Positions 7,091 through 15,866 are shown, counted from the first letter of the stretch. The stretch is DNA of 64,000 nucleotides from Sphaerisporangium sp. TRM90804 (GCF_029846175.1 NZ_JARWAC010000011.1:186001-250000), one strand, 5' to 3'. Notes: a model not told the origin generated them from the letters alone. Translations and numbers: made by a program.

Positions 7091-9403
7091 TTGGGCGCTT
7101 TGCTGGATTCATACCCCCTGGGAAGTCGCTTGCGTCGTTACCGATTCGGGCGGCCCGCCGCGCTGGTCGCCGCCGGATATGTGGTCGTCGTGGTCGCGCT
7201 GGGTGTGGCGGCGATGGTCACCGGTGACGGTGGGCCGCTGCGCCTGGTCATGGTGCGGTGGGTGGTGCCCGAGCCGGACGTCTCCGTGTGGTGGGAGGTG
7301 CCGGCGCTGGTCCTGCTCGGCGCCGGGCAGGGGTGGATCCTCTGGCAGTTCCTGCGCGGGCGCGCGGCCGGGGCCAAGGCCGAGCTGGGGAGAGACGGCC
7401 GCCTGCTGCGGGCGGCGCTGTACTTCAGCGCGGTCCTCTCCGTGGCCATGGGGCTTCCGTTTCCCGCGCCCTGGTGGGCGGACCTCGCCGCGGGCGCCGC
7501 GCGCTTCGCCGTCGTGCTGCTGTTCTTCCGGGTCACGGGCGGCGCCCCCCGAGGTCTGCGGATCACCGCGCTGGTGGCGGGCCTGCTCAGCGCGGTGGCC
7601 GGGATGGGCGGCACGGTGGCGGACGAGTTCGGCGCCTGGGCCGCCGGGGCGTTCTTCTCCCTCGTCGGGCTCGGCGGGCTGCAGTGGGTCGTCTGGATGT
7701 CGCTGACCCTCGTGGCCCAGGCCCGGGACGGCAGGTGGCGGCGGGACACCGTGGTGTGGGGGGCCGCCGGCCTGGCGCTGCCCTACCTCGTCCTGCCGTT
7801 CACCGTCACCCTCGCGCCTCCGTTCAGCGACGGCCGGCCCTACACCGTGTACGTCGGCATCTCCGTCACCTTGGGCCTGCTGGTCGCGGTGTGGCAGGCG
7901 CGGTCGGCCCACGATCTCGCGAGCCCTCCCGTGCGGGCGCCACACGCGGGGCGGGCCGCGACGGCCAGGGCGCCGTTCCGCCGGTGGCCGCTGGCGGTGG
8001 CGGCGATCGCGCTGCCCCTGCTGCCCACGGCCGCCAACCTCGCGCACGGCCCGCCGTTCTGGCTCGGGCCGGGGGGCCTGATCGGGGCCCTGTTCCCGGG
8101 AGGCTCCCACGGCTTCGGCCTGGTTCCGCTCTGGACGGTGCTCGATGTCGGCGTCGGCGTCGGCGGCCTCGCCGTCCTGGTCCTCGTCACGGTCGTGCGC
8201 AGGACCCGCCGCCTGGTGCGGGCCACGGTCGCCATCCTGGCGCTGGCCGCCGCGGCCGGCGTCGCCGCCGCGCTCGCCGCGACCGCGTTCCCCCAGGGCG
8301 GGGACGGTTTCCCGTTCCAGATCGAGGCCCCGCGGGTCTTCCCCGAGTGGATGCTCACCCTCGAAGGGGAGGACGACTGGCTCTCCGCGGGCGTGTCGCC
8401 GCTGTGGTTCAGCGCCGCCTTCGCCGCGTCCGCCCTGCTCCTGCGGCTGCTGTACGGCGGCGGCGCGGCGCCGCGCTCCCGGTTCCAGGCGGTCGCGGCG
8501 GCGACCGCGGCCGTGCTGGCGCTCTGCGCCGTCCCGGCGGCGGACCTGGCGGGCGGTCGTCTCTCCACGGAGGAGGACTGCCAGGCGCCCGGGGCCAACC
8601 CGGGGGAGCTGACCGGCGAGCGGGCCTTCGTCTGCGAGGCACGCCGGTTCGACGCGCCCGGTCTCGGGCGGGACCTTCCCGACCGGCACCTCGTCACCTA
8701 CGGCCGCCGGCTCTGCGGCGTCTACACCCGCAACGACCCCGCGGAGATGGCCCGCGTGCGCCAGACGGACGGCCTGGAGGTCCGCGCGGCGGTCTGGGCG
8801 CTGGCGCACATCTGCCCGTCCGCCGCCGCCGTCCTGGCGGCCGAGCATGCGCGAGAGGACCGCGAGCAGCGCGAGTGGGAGGCGGAGGAGCGGCGCGCGT
8901 GTGCCGAGGCGCCGCGCCACCGGCCGCTCATCAAGCCGGTGACGGCGGTCGTCCAGCCCGAGCCCCTGTGGACCGACTACGGCGATCTGGAAGCGTACGA
9001 CCCCGAGGTGGCCGAGGAGGCGCCCTCGGGGACCGACCTGCCGTACGAGAGCGAGCTCCTCGCCTCCGGGCCAGGGCAGCTCCTCATCCACACCTACCCC
9101 GACTCCGGTCTCTGCGTCACCACCGAGACCTACACCCGCCGCCCGCCCGTGGAGACCAAGGGCTGGCTTCATGTCGTCGAGGTGGGTTACCGGAGCGAGA
9201 GCGGCGAGATCCAACTCGCCGACCCCATCGGCGGCACCCCGCTGCCCGACCTCGCCGTTCGCGGCAAGGGCCACTACCGCATCCGCGTCCACTACGCCGT
9301 GCTGCCCGGCAAGGAAGGCGAGTACGGCTCACAACGACTGCTGATCATGTCCTACCCGGGCCGCGGAGACGACGTCACCGTCCACCGCAAGCCCAAGCCC
9401 TGA
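7091..9403 (+). CDS. large polytopic membrane protein with extracytoplasmic C-terminal domain
   Basis: This protein of up to 770 aa has a hydrophobic N-terminal half with roughly 11-13 membrane helices (about 22-43, 70-88, 107-124, 135-148, 158-174, 184-208, 221-240, 250-268, 298-314, 345-368, 378-398, 438-455, 466-486). A soluble C-terminal domain of about 280 residues follows, with four cysteines (CQAP, VCEAR, LCGVY, HICP) that could pair outside the membrane, an acidic/arginine coiled segment (REDREQREWEAEERR) and a beta-rich end. I recognise no family. No ATG or GTG lies at the N-terminus: the frame opens with TTG at 7091 or 7100, and no convincing ribosome site is seen, so the start is uncertain. 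It is convergent with the trypsin gene, 20 bp apart. Confidence 0.7.
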   Translation: MGALLDSYPLGSRLRRYRFGRPAALVAAGYVVVVVALGVAAMVTGDGGPLRLVMVRWVVPEPDVSVWWEVPALVLLGAGQGWILWQFLRGRAAGAKAELGRDGRLLRAALYFSAVLSVAMGLPFPAPWWADLAAGAARFAVVLLFFRVTGGAPRGLRITALVAGLLSAVAGMGGTVADEFGAWAAGAFFSLVGLGGLQWVVWMSLTLVAQARDGRWRRDTVVWGAAGLALPYLVLPFTVTLAPPFSDGRPYTVYVGISVTLGLLVAVWQARSAHDLASPPVRAPHAGRAATARAPFRRWPLAVAAIALPLLPTAANLAHGPPFWLGPGGLIGALFPGGSHGFGLVPLWTVLDVGVGVGGLAVLVLVTVVRRTRRLVRATVAILALAAAAGVAAALAATAFPQGGDGFPFQIEAPRVFPEWMLTLEGEDDWLSAGVSPLWFSAAFAASALLLRLLYGGGAAPRSRFQAVAAATAAVLALCAVPAADLAGGRLSTEEDCQAPGANPGELTGERAFVCEARRFDAPGLGRDLPDRHLVTYGRRLCGVYTRNDPAEMARVRQTDGLEVRAAVWALAHICPSAAAVLAAEHAREDREQREWEAEERRACAEAPRHRPLIKPVTAVVQPEPLWTDYGDLEAYDPEVAEEAPSGTDLPYESELLASGPGQLLIHTYPDSGLCVTTETYTRRPPVETKGWLHVVEVGYRSESGEIQLADPIGGTPLPDLAVRGKGHYRIRVHYAVLPGKEGEYGSQRLLIMSYPGRGDDVTVHRKPKP

Positions 9404-9423
9404 GCCGCGCGGCCTCGCTGGTC

Positions 9424-12177
9424 TCACCAGCGCGGCGCCGTCGAGCCGTCCGCCGTCAGCCCGTGGCGGGCGAGGTCCGCGGCCTCGTGCTCGCGGTTCG
9501 CCCGTTCGAGCAGCACTTCGAGCAGGGGGATGGCGCCCGGCTCCCCGCTCACCGCCGCTCTTCTCAGCACCAGGAGGGACTCGTCGCGGCGGCCCGCCGC
9601 GTGCAGGAACAGCGCGAGCTTCGAGGAGGCTCCGGCCTCGCCGGCCGTCACCGCGGCGCGAAGCACGTGCTCCGGCGGGCCGGCGCCGGCGCCGGCCCGA
9701 ATGACCCGTTCCGGCCGGCGCGTGTTCGCGGTGGCTCGCGGTGCGTGTTCCGGAGGTGTCGTGTGCCCTCTGCGCTGGAGCTCGTCCACCGCTTCGGTGC
9801 TGGCGAGCACGCCTTCGCGCAGTTTGAGCGTAAGGCGCGGCGGCCGGACGGTGCCCTGGCCGCCCGCCTCCGGTGACGCGGGCGGTTCCGTTCCCGCCGG
9901 CACGTCCGGAGCGGGGCGCGTCCCCTCCACCGCTCCGGACGGTTCGGCCGAGACCGCGCCGTCTGGAGGCGGGTGCGCGTCTTGCTCCGCTCGCCGGCTC
10001 AGGAGGGTGGTGGTGGAGATGGAGCCGTCTTCGCCGTTCTCCGGCACCCGCGTGGTGGTGTGCTCCGGGTCGCCCGCCTTGGCCGTGCGGCCGCGAAGCG
10101 CCGCCAGCAGGTGCTCGGCCGCCTGGCCGCCGACCGATCGCAGCAGCCGCTCGGCCTCCTCGGCGCGTCCGACGCGGTGGAGCAGCACGGCCAGCTCGCG
10201 GGGCGCGCCGGTGTGGCCGGAGGCGGCGGCCTGTCGCAGCGCCCGCTCGATGCCTGCCGCGTCTCCCGAACGCCTGGAGAGCGCGATCACCAGCCGGCTC
10301 GCCTCGGCGTCTCCCGCCGCCGCCGCGTCGCGCAGAACGTCCGCCGCCTCTCCGGCCCGCCCGGCACGCAGCAGAAGCCGCCGCAGCGCCCACGTCATGG
10401 CGGTGTCGCCGCGGGCGAGGGCCGCCCGCCACAGGTCGCAGGCGTGGCGGAAACGCCCGCGTGCGACCGCGGCGGACCCCAGGCGGTTCAGGTCGTCCGG
10501 CTCGGTCGTGTACCGCAGGAGCAGCTCCCAGAAGGCGTCGGGGACGGGGACCACGCGGCGGGCCGCCCGGCCGTGCTGGTAGAGGTAGTCGGCCACCAGG
10601 TACCCGTCCACGCGGCCGATGGTCGTGCTCGTCCCCGTGAGAGGGGCGATGGCGCCTTTCACCTGCTCGCACGCGTACTCCGTCGCCTCGTCGAACCAGG
10701 TCGCGGCGGCCCCGGCCAGCTCGGGCCCCGTCAGGTGGAGCACGCAGGCCTCACGAAGGAGGCCCGGGTCGAGGGGGGCGCTCGCGCCGAGGCGGCGCGC
10801 GTCGATGGCCGCGGTGATCAGCGCCCTTCCGTACGGCGCCGGCGCGTTCTCCCAGCGGTCGATCAGGTCGGGGCCGCCCGCGAGGATCTGGGTGATCCCG
10901 TGGCCGTGGTGCCGCGCGTCGAGTGCCCGGGCGAGACGCGGGTCCGCCACGGCGAGCCGTTCGGCGGCCCGGATGCCGGCGTCGTCGAACCGCTCCGGCA
11001 CGTTGATCTTGACGACGCCGTCGAGCAGCTCCCGCACCTGGCGATGGGGGTCGGCGGCCCCGAGCCGCGGCTGCCGGGTGAACCGCTGCCAGAACTCCGG
11101 CCACAACGTGGTCACGATCAGCGTCGGCCCGCCCCGGGCGAGGGTCCGTCGCAACGCCGCCGCGGCCTTCTCGCCGTCGGCTCCGTCGAGATAGACCTGC
11201 CCCTCGTTGAGCCACACGACGGTGCGCGGCAGGGGGTCGGGCCGGTCGAGCAGCGTGACGAGCTCGGTCGCCGTGAACGGATGGACCAGCCGCCAGTCGC
11301 TCAGGCGTTCTCGCACGGCCTCGTACGCGCTGCGGGTCTTCCCGCTCGACGATCCGCCGGCCAGCACCACCATGCGACTCCCGAGCAGGGCGAGGTCCGC
11401 CTCCCGGCGGAGCGCCAGATCGTGCTCGCGCACCACATAGGCGGGAAGCGGGGGCTCGCCGGGCGACAGGGAGATCGCCCGATGCACCCCCAGGGCGATC
11501 GGGTCGGCGTCCGCCACGGCGCGCGACCCCGCGGTGTTCCCGGCGCCGGCCGGCCACGGCGCCGCCGGCAGCAGGCCCCGTAACGGCTCCCAGCGGGAGG
11601 CGGCCACGTCCAGCGGGATCATCCACGCGACCCGGGCCTGGACGTCGCGGTCCCTGGCGACGACCAGGCCCACGACCGTGCCGGTCAGGGAGTCGACGAC
11701 GCCGCCTCCGCTGAACCCCTCCTCGATGGCGCGGCCGGTGACCGAGCGGGCCTCAAGTTGCAGCCATTCGCCGCCGCCGGCGAGGCCGGAGATCCACGCC
11801 TGCGCCTCGATGCCGTCGTCATGGTGCCGCGGGTGCCCGAACACGTGGACGGCCCGCCCGCGCGGCTCGGCCACACGTCCCAGCGGGGCGGCGGCCAGGC
11901 CGGCGAAGGCCTCGCCTTCGACCTCCAGCACCGCGATGTCCCCGCGGCCCTCGTCGTCGGCGGGATGCCAGCCGCCCTCGACGAGGCGGGCCGGGTGCCG
12001 CCCGGCCGCCGGCCACAGCGGAAGGCTGACCGTCACCGCTCCCGAGCGAGGATCGGCCGTCCCCAGGGCACGCTCCACGACGTGGGCACAGGTGAGCACG
12101 TGACGCCCGTCCAGCAGTATCCCGGCGCCGTGGACCCGCCCGCCGCCGCTGATCCGCACCCGCCACGTCCGCTCCAC
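9424..12177 (-). CDS. trypsin-like peptidase / P-loop NTPase / TPR protein
   Basis: This protein of about 917 aa combines three parts. Residues 1-200 form a trypsin-like serine protease with the triad H32 (TCAHVV), D80 (RGDIAVLEV) and S156 (GFSGGG). Residues 265-560 form a P-loop NTPase with Walker A GGSSSGKT (274-281) and Walker B-like RTVVWLNEGQVYL. The C-terminus holds repeated AGRAGEAADVLRDAAAAGD-type TPR/Sel1-like helices with a proline-rich linker. This protease-NTPase-repeat design is known from predicted actinobacterial conflict and signalling systems, where a Trypco1 protein accompanies the protease, as here: the upstream gene is Trypco1. The second GTG of the GTGGTG at 12180/12177 sits 6 nt after GGGAGG and is chosen; 12207 is the longest option. 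Confidence 0.85.
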   Translation of the reverse strand: MERTWRVRISGGGRVHGAGILLDGRHVLTCAHVVERALGTADPRSGAVTVSLPLWPAAGRHPARLVEGGWHPADDEGRGDIAVLEVEGEAFAGLAAAPLGRVAEPRGRAVHVFGHPRHHDDGIEAQAWISGLAGGGEWLQLEARSVTGRAIEEGFSGGGVVDSLTGTVVGLVVARDRDVQARVAWMIPLDVAASRWEPLRGLLPAAPWPAGAGNTAGSRAVADADPIALGVHRAISLSPGEPPLPAYVVREHDLALRREADLALLGSRMVVLAGGSSSGKTRSAYEAVRERLSDWRLVHPFTATELVTLLDRPDPLPRTVVWLNEGQVYLDGADGEKAAAALRRTLARGGPTLIVTTLWPEFWQRFTRQPRLGAADPHRQVRELLDGVVKINVPERFDDAGIRAAERLAVADPRLARALDARHHGHGITQILAGGPDLIDRWENAPAPYGRALITAAIDARRLGASAPLDPGLLREACVLHLTGPELAGAAATWFDEATEYACEQVKGAIAPLTGTSTTIGRVDGYLVADYLYQHGRAARRVVPVPDAFWELLLRYTTEPDDLNRLGSAAVARGRFRHACDLWRAALARGDTAMTWALRRLLLRAGRAGEAADVLRDAAAAGDAEASRLVIALSRRSGDAAGIERALRQAAASGHTGAPRELAVLLHRVGRAEEAERLLRSVGGQAAEHLLAALRGRTAKAGDPEHTTTRVPENGEDGSISTTTLLSRRAEQDAHPPPDGAVSAEPSGAVEGTRPAPDVPAGTEPPASPEAGGQGTVRPPRLTLKLREGVLASTEAVDELQRRGHTTPPEHAPRATANTRRPERVIRAGAGAGPPEHVLRAAVTAGEAGASSKLALFLHAAGRRDESLLVLRRAAVSGEPGAIPLLEVLLERANREHEAADLARHGLTADGSTAPRW

Positions 12178-12188
12178 CACCGCCCTCC

Positions 12189-12503
12189 CTAGCCGGTGCC
12201 CTTCCACAGCAAGCGGACCCGCAGGTGCCCCTCGGTACCCGCCTTGGCGATGACGGCTCCGGCCTCGGCCGTCAGCTTGACGCCGAACTCGATCTCGATC
12301 TCGTCGGACCCGCTCTCCCTGAAGACCCGCATCGCCTCCCCCGCGGCCCGGCGAACGGGCTCCAGCGCCGCTTCCAGCGAGGCCGCCGACGCCTCGATCA
12401 CGTCCCCGGCGCGGCTCGCCCGCCGCACACCGGGCTCGTCGTCCTCGGCCTCGGCCAGCAGGTGCCCGCCGTCGGCGAGGGTGATCCGCAACAACTCGGC
12501 CAT
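12189..12503 (-). CDS. Trypco1 (CU044_2847 family) protein
   Basis: This 104-aa protein begins MAELLRITLADGG and ends RLLWKGTG, with IEIEFGVKLTAEAGAVIAK in the second half. That beta-strand/helix pattern is the CU044_2847 or trypsin-co-occurring domain 1, a small domain recurrently encoded beside trypsin-like proteases of conflict systems. It is probably the substrate, sensor or switch for the protease encoded 11 bp downstream; the molecular role is not established. The ATG at 12503 has GGAG 8-9 nt upstream. The longer frame to 12734 runs through the MerR promoter on the other strand and is not credible. Confidence 0.8.
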   Translation of the reverse strand: MAELLRITLADGGHLLAEAEDDEPGVRRASRAGDVIEASAASLEAALEPVRRAAGEAMRVFRESGSDEIEIEFGVKLTAEAGAVIAKAGTEGHLRVRLLWKGTG

Positions 12504-12643
12504 CCGCCGCTCCAATGATCCATCCGGCGTGCCCCGAGTATCATCGCCGGGATCCCGCGCCCATGCCAGGCCTCCGGAACGGAAGCTTCGACGCCGGGTG
12601 GGCGAGCGTGCCGGGCGGAGCGCCCGCGGTCGTTTGGGCGGTG

Positions 12644-12674
12644 TTGACCCTGACACCGTGTGAGGCCGTAAACA
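12644..12674 (+). promoter_or_regulatory. MerR-type promoter with dyad in a 19-bp spacer
   Basis: TTGACC (12644-12649) and TAAACA (12669-12674) are separated by 19 bp, the overlong spacer used by MerR regulators. The spacer is nearly filled by the dyad CCTGACACCGTGTGAGG (12649-12665). The gene starts at 12685, so a transcript from here would be almost leaderless although AAGGAGG (12674-12680) is also present; the true start point may differ. Confidence 0.65.
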
Positions 12675-12684
12675 AGGAGGCGTC

Positions 12685-13506
12685 ATGTTCACCATCGGAG
12701 ATTTCGCCCGTCTGGGCCGCGTGTCCGTACGCATGCTGCGGCACTACGACGCACTCGGCCTGCTCCGGCCCGTCAGGGTCGACCAGGCCACCGGCTACCG
12801 CTACTACGAGGCGGGACAGCTGTCCCGCCTCAACCGCCTGATCGCGCTCAAGGATCTCGGCCTCAGCCTCCAGCAGGTGGGCGAGATCCTCGCCGAGAAG
12901 GTGGGCCCGGAGGAGCTGCACGGCATGCTCCGGCTGCGCCGGGCGGAGCTGGAGGCACAGGTGGCCGGCGACAGGGCGCGGCTGGCCAGGGTCGAGGCGA
13001 GGCTCCGCATGATCGAAACGGAGGGCGTCATGCCCGCGGACGTCGTCATCAAAAGCCTTCCCGCTGTCCGTCTGGCCGTGCTGAGCGCCACGGCCAACAG
13101 CTACGATCCCGACGAGGTCGGCCCGGTGATCCAGCCCCTGTACGCCGAGCTGTGGAGGCGTATCCAGGAGGCCGGGCTCACCGCCACCGGGCCCGGGGTC
13201 GCGTACTACGAGTACTCGGCCGAGGGGGCTCACGTGCACGCCGGAGCCCAGGTGAACCTGGAGCAGGGCGGGAGCTACGACTTCGAGGTGGTCGACCTGC
13301 CCGCGGTCGACCAGGCGGCGACCATCATCCATCACGGGCTGATGGACGACGTCGACGTCTCCTACCAGCAGCTCGCCAAGTGGATCGAGGCGAACGGCTA
13401 CCGCAGCACCGGCGTGGCGCGCGAGGTCTACCTCAAGTACGCCGACGGCGACGACCCGTCGACCTGGGTCACCGAACTCCAGGAGATCGTCGCCCCCGCC
13501 ACCTGA
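12685..13506 (+). CDS. MerR regulator with GyrI-like effector domain
   Basis: This 273-aa protein opens with a MerR winged helix (MFTIGDFARLGRVSVRML, then the YRYYE wing), a coiled-coil dimerisation helix (about 80-113), and a C-terminal GyrI-like/BmrR-type ligand-binding domain of about 150 residues. Such regulators bind lipophilic cations or drugs and twist an overlong promoter to activate it. The dyad in the 19-bp spacer just upstream indicates autoregulation. It is divergent from the Trypco1-protease pair and has no obvious transporter neighbour. Confidence 0.92.
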   Translation: MFTIGDFARLGRVSVRMLRHYDALGLLRPVRVDQATGYRYYEAGQLSRLNRLIALKDLGLSLQQVGEILAEKVGPEELHGMLRLRRAELEAQVAGDRARLARVEARLRMIETEGVMPADVVIKSLPAVRLAVLSATANSYDPDEVGPVIQPLYAELWRRIQEAGLTATGPGVAYYEYSAEGAHVHAGAQVNLEQGGSYDFEVVDLPAVDQAATIIHHGLMDDVDVSYQQLAKWIEANGYRSTGVAREVYLKYADGDDPSTWVTELQEIVAPAT

Positions 13507-13556
13507 TCACGGGCGCGGAGGGCGGGCCCGCCGGCGTCAGACGGACCCGCCCTCAC

Positions 13557-13750
13557 GGCGGGTGCGGCTCGGCGAGTGCCGGCCCCACCCCCCGCGGCCG
13601 GTGCGGTTCGGCGCGTACCGGGACCGCGCTCGGCGGACCCGCCCTCCGCGGCCGGTGCGGTTCGGCGCGTACCGGGACCGCGCCCGGGGTACCCGCCCCC
13701 CGCGCCGGGTGCGGCTCGGCGGGTGCCGGGCCGCTTCGCGGGCCCGCGGT
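13557..13750. repeat. 54-bp tandem repeat array between convergent genes
   Basis: Two complete 54-bp units (13596-13649 and 13650-13703) begin GGCCGGTGCGGTTCGGCGCG and differ at only a few positions. A shortened copy precedes them (about 13557-13595) and a diverged partial copy follows (13704-13750). The array fills the space between the MerR stop and the monooxygenase stop. The unit is 18 codons long, so open frames run through it on both strands, but none has a start with a ribosome site. Confidence 0.8.
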
Positions 13751-13760
13751 CGTCCGTCCT

Positions 13761-14945
13761 TCAGCGGGCCGCCGCGGCCGTCACCGGGGCGTCCCAGGAG
13801 ATGCGGTGGTCGTGGATCCATGCCAGCGCGTTCCGCTTGCTCACCTGCCGCATGATCATCGGCAGCGTGAGGTCGCGGAGGAAGGCGCCCGCGACCCCGG
13901 GCGCCTTGCCGCTGCCGTTGCGTCTGCCGTGCGCCACGACCCGCTCCACCCGGTCGCGGCGGATCCGCTCGAACGCCGCGAAGGCCTCGCGTGGCGCCGG
14001 AAGGTCGCGCAGGCACTTGGCCAGCACCACCGCGTCCTCGATCGCCATGGAGACGCCCTGTCCAGCCGAGGGGGAGGTGGCGTGCGCGGCGTCGCCCACG
14101 AGGACCATGCGGTCGTTTAACCACTTCGGCACGGTCGGGAAGTCGTAGGTGTTCCAGCCGGGCAGGACGCGGCCGGTGCCGCGGATGATGTCGGTCATCG
14201 GGCCGCTGTCGTCCTTGAACAGGTCCAGCAGCCGCGCCCGCCACTGCTCCGGGGTGATCGCCCGCAGCTCCTCCTGGGTCGGCTCCGCGGGGCTGGGCGG
14301 GTTGGCGAACCACCACACCTGGCCGTCGGGGTGGATCAGGTAGCCGAAGAAGCACCTCCTGCCGAAGACGAAGTAGCTGGTTCCCGGCTCGCCGGGCACC
14401 TCGACGCCGTCCGCGAAGCCGCCGGTGTTCAGCAGGCCGACGTGCCGGGCGCGCGGGGCGGCGGGGTCGATGATCGTTCGCGTGCGGGAGCGCAACCCGT
14501 CCGCGCCGACCAGCAGGCCGCCTTCGGCGCTGCTCCCGTCGGCGAAGCGGGCCAGCACCCCGTCCGGCGTGATCGAGGCGGACTCCAGGCGCTTGCCGTA
14601 GTGGACGGGCACGCCCCGGTTCAGGGCCTCGTCGCGCAGCGCCTGGTAGAGGTCGGCGCGCTTCAGCGTCCGGCTGGGGCTGCGGATCGTGGCGAGGTGC
14701 CTGCCGCGCCCGTTGCTCATCCGCATGAGCGGGGTGTCCATCCCGAGGCGGGTGACGCGGTCGTGCAGGTCGAGGGGGCGGAGGGCTTCGAGCCCGTTGA
14801 CCGCGACCGTGAGGAACGCCCCCACGCCCTCGGAGCCGCGGTCGTAGGCCTCGAAGACCTCGGCGTCCACGCCGGCCCGCCGCAGCGCCATGGCCGTGAC
14901 CGGGCCGGCGATGCCGCCGCCGATGATCAGTGCTTTGCTAGTCAT
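13761..14945 (-). CDS. FAD-dependent aromatic-type monooxygenase
   Basis: This 394-aa flavoprotein has the Rossmann motif GGGIAG (9-14), the GADG motif (147-150) and GDAAH (284-288) that define class A flavin monooxygenases, which hydroxylate aromatic or polyketide substrates with NAD(P)H and O2. Substrate is unknown; tetracycline-inactivating and salicylate-hydroxylase-like enzymes have the same layout. The ATG at 14945 gives a start directly before the first beta strand (TSKALIIGGG). The longer frame crosses the divergent padR gene and is rejected. It shares a 52-bp promoter region with the PadR regulator, which probably represses it. Confidence 0.9.
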   Translation of the reverse strand: MTSKALIIGGGIAGPVTAMALRRAGVDAEVFEAYDRGSEGVGAFLTVAVNGLEALRPLDLHDRVTRLGMDTPLMRMSNGRGRHLATIRSPSRTLKRADLYQALRDEALNRGVPVHYGKRLESASITPDGVLARFADGSSAEGGLLVGADGLRSRTRTIIDPAAPRARHVGLLNTGGFADGVEVPGEPGTSYFVFGRRCFFGYLIHPDGQVWWFANPPSPAEPTQEELRAITPEQWRARLLDLFKDDSGPMTDIIRGTGRVLPGWNTYDFPTVPKWLNDRMVLVGDAAHATSPSAGQGVSMAIEDAVVLAKCLRDLPAPREAFAAFERIRRDRVERVVAHGRRNGSGKAPGVAGAFLRDLTLPMIMRQVSKRNALAWIHDHRISWDAPVTAAAAR

Positions 14946-14970
14946 GTCATGACTATACATAGCATGACTA
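14939..14970. promoter_or_regulatory. dyad operator between monooxygenase and PadR genes
   Basis: TAGTCATG (14939-14946) and CATGACTA (14963-14970) form a perfect 8-bp inverted repeat 16 bp apart, enclosing a second palindrome, GTCATGAC (14946-14953). It overlaps the monooxygenase start codon and lies 28 bp before the padR start. The region is AT-rich against its surroundings. It fits a PadR autoregulatory operator. Confidence 0.6.
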
Positions 14971-14997
14971 AAAGTCGCGCGCCGATACCATGAGTCC

Positions 14998-15567
14998 ATG
15001 TCCACGCGTCGATCTCCCCTGGCCATGGCGCTGCTCTCCCTGGTCTGCGAGGAGCCCATGCACGCGTACCGGATGCAGCAGATGATCAAGGAGCGGCACA
15101 AGGACGACGTCGTCAACGTCGCGCAGCGCAACAGCGTCTACCAGACCATCGAGCGCCTGCGCCGCGACGGGCTGATCACCGTCCGCGAGACCTCGCGCGA
15201 GGAGAACCGCCCCGAACGGACCGTCTACCAGCCCAGCGACGCGGGCCGCGAGACGCTGCGCCGGTGGATGCGCGAGATGCTCTCCGCCCCGGCGCGCGAG
15301 TTCCCCGAGTTCCCCGCCGCGCTCGCCTTCCTCCCCGTGCTCGACCCCGGTGAGGCGCGCGCCGCTTTGGAGGAGCGGGTGGCCGCCCTGCGTGCGCGGC
15401 TCGCCGGGCTCGACCGCGACCTGACCGAGGGCGCGAAGTTCCTGCCGCGCCTCTTCCTCCTGGAGACCGAGTACATGCGGGCCATGGCCGCCACCGAGCT
15501 CGACCACGTGCGCGGCCTCGTGGCGAACCTCGCCGCGGGAGAGGTCACCTGGGACTACCGCCTGTAG
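14998..15567 (+). CDS. PadR-family transcriptional regulator
   Basis: This 189-aa protein has a PadR winged helix (residues 6-95: LAMALLSLVCEEPMHAYRMQ, then the basic wing RPERTVYQ) and a C-terminal Vir-like helical dimerisation domain (about 100-185). PadR repressors release DNA on binding phenolic compounds or drugs. The divergent flavin monooxygenase is the natural target and would degrade the inducing compound; the dyad in the shared promoter supports this. Confidence 0.9.
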   Translation: MSTRRSPLAMALLSLVCEEPMHAYRMQQMIKERHKDDVVNVAQRNSVYQTIERLRRDGLITVRETSREENRPERTVYQPSDAGRETLRRWMREMLSAPAREFPEFPAALAFLPVLDPGEARAALEERVAALRARLAGLDRDLTEGAKFLPRLFLLETEYMRAMAATELDHVRGLVANLAAGEVTWDYRL

Positions 15568-15686
15568 GTTGATCCAACGGTTCCGCCGCTTTCGCGTGGG
15601 AGATCCTGCATGCCGCAGATGACGGGCACGGCCGCCACCACCCCTTCCGCCCCGCCGTGGCGCCGGCTGGAAGGCGCTGCGGGAAG

Positions 15687-15782
15687 CTGATCATTCTGGA
15701 CACCTCAGGCCACCGGCCGATGTTCGAGCAGCCCGGCCCGTTCACCGCCGCAATGGCTCAGATCCTCGCGGAGACCCGGTGA
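15687..15782 (+). pseudogene. 3' remnant of an alpha/beta hydrolase
   Basis: A 31-codon frame ends LDTSGHRPMFEQPGPF...AQILAETR-stop. The GHRPMFEQP motif with its catalytic histidine is the usual C-terminus of an alpha/beta hydrolase. No upstream frame supplies the rest of the fold, and the preceding 100 bp read as short disrupted pieces, so this is a decayed gene end. It lies directly after the padR gene. Confidence 0.55.
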
Positions 15783-15823
15783 CGGCCGCGCGCGGCGCGC
15801 GTCGCCCGGCCCGAGGGCCGGTC

Positions 15824-15859
15824 GCTCCCGGCCCGCGCCGGCCGGGCCGGGCCGGGAGC
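15824..15859 (-). terminator. terminator of the beta-helix gene
   Basis: GCTCCCGGCCCG and CGGGCCGGGAGC make a perfect 12-bp stem around a 12-nt loop, 8 bp beyond the stop of the minus-strand beta-helix gene. Confidence 0.75.
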
Positions 15860-15866
15860 GCCGGGG

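Noticed and set aside
7109-9292. 727-codon minus-strand open frame
   Set aside because: It is opposite the membrane protein gene. The plus-strand frame has ordered hydrophobic helices, while this one is Q/R/G/H-rich with no fold signs.
13557-13750. Possible CRISPR array
   Set aside because: Repeat units are directly abutting with no unique spacers, and there are no cas genes.
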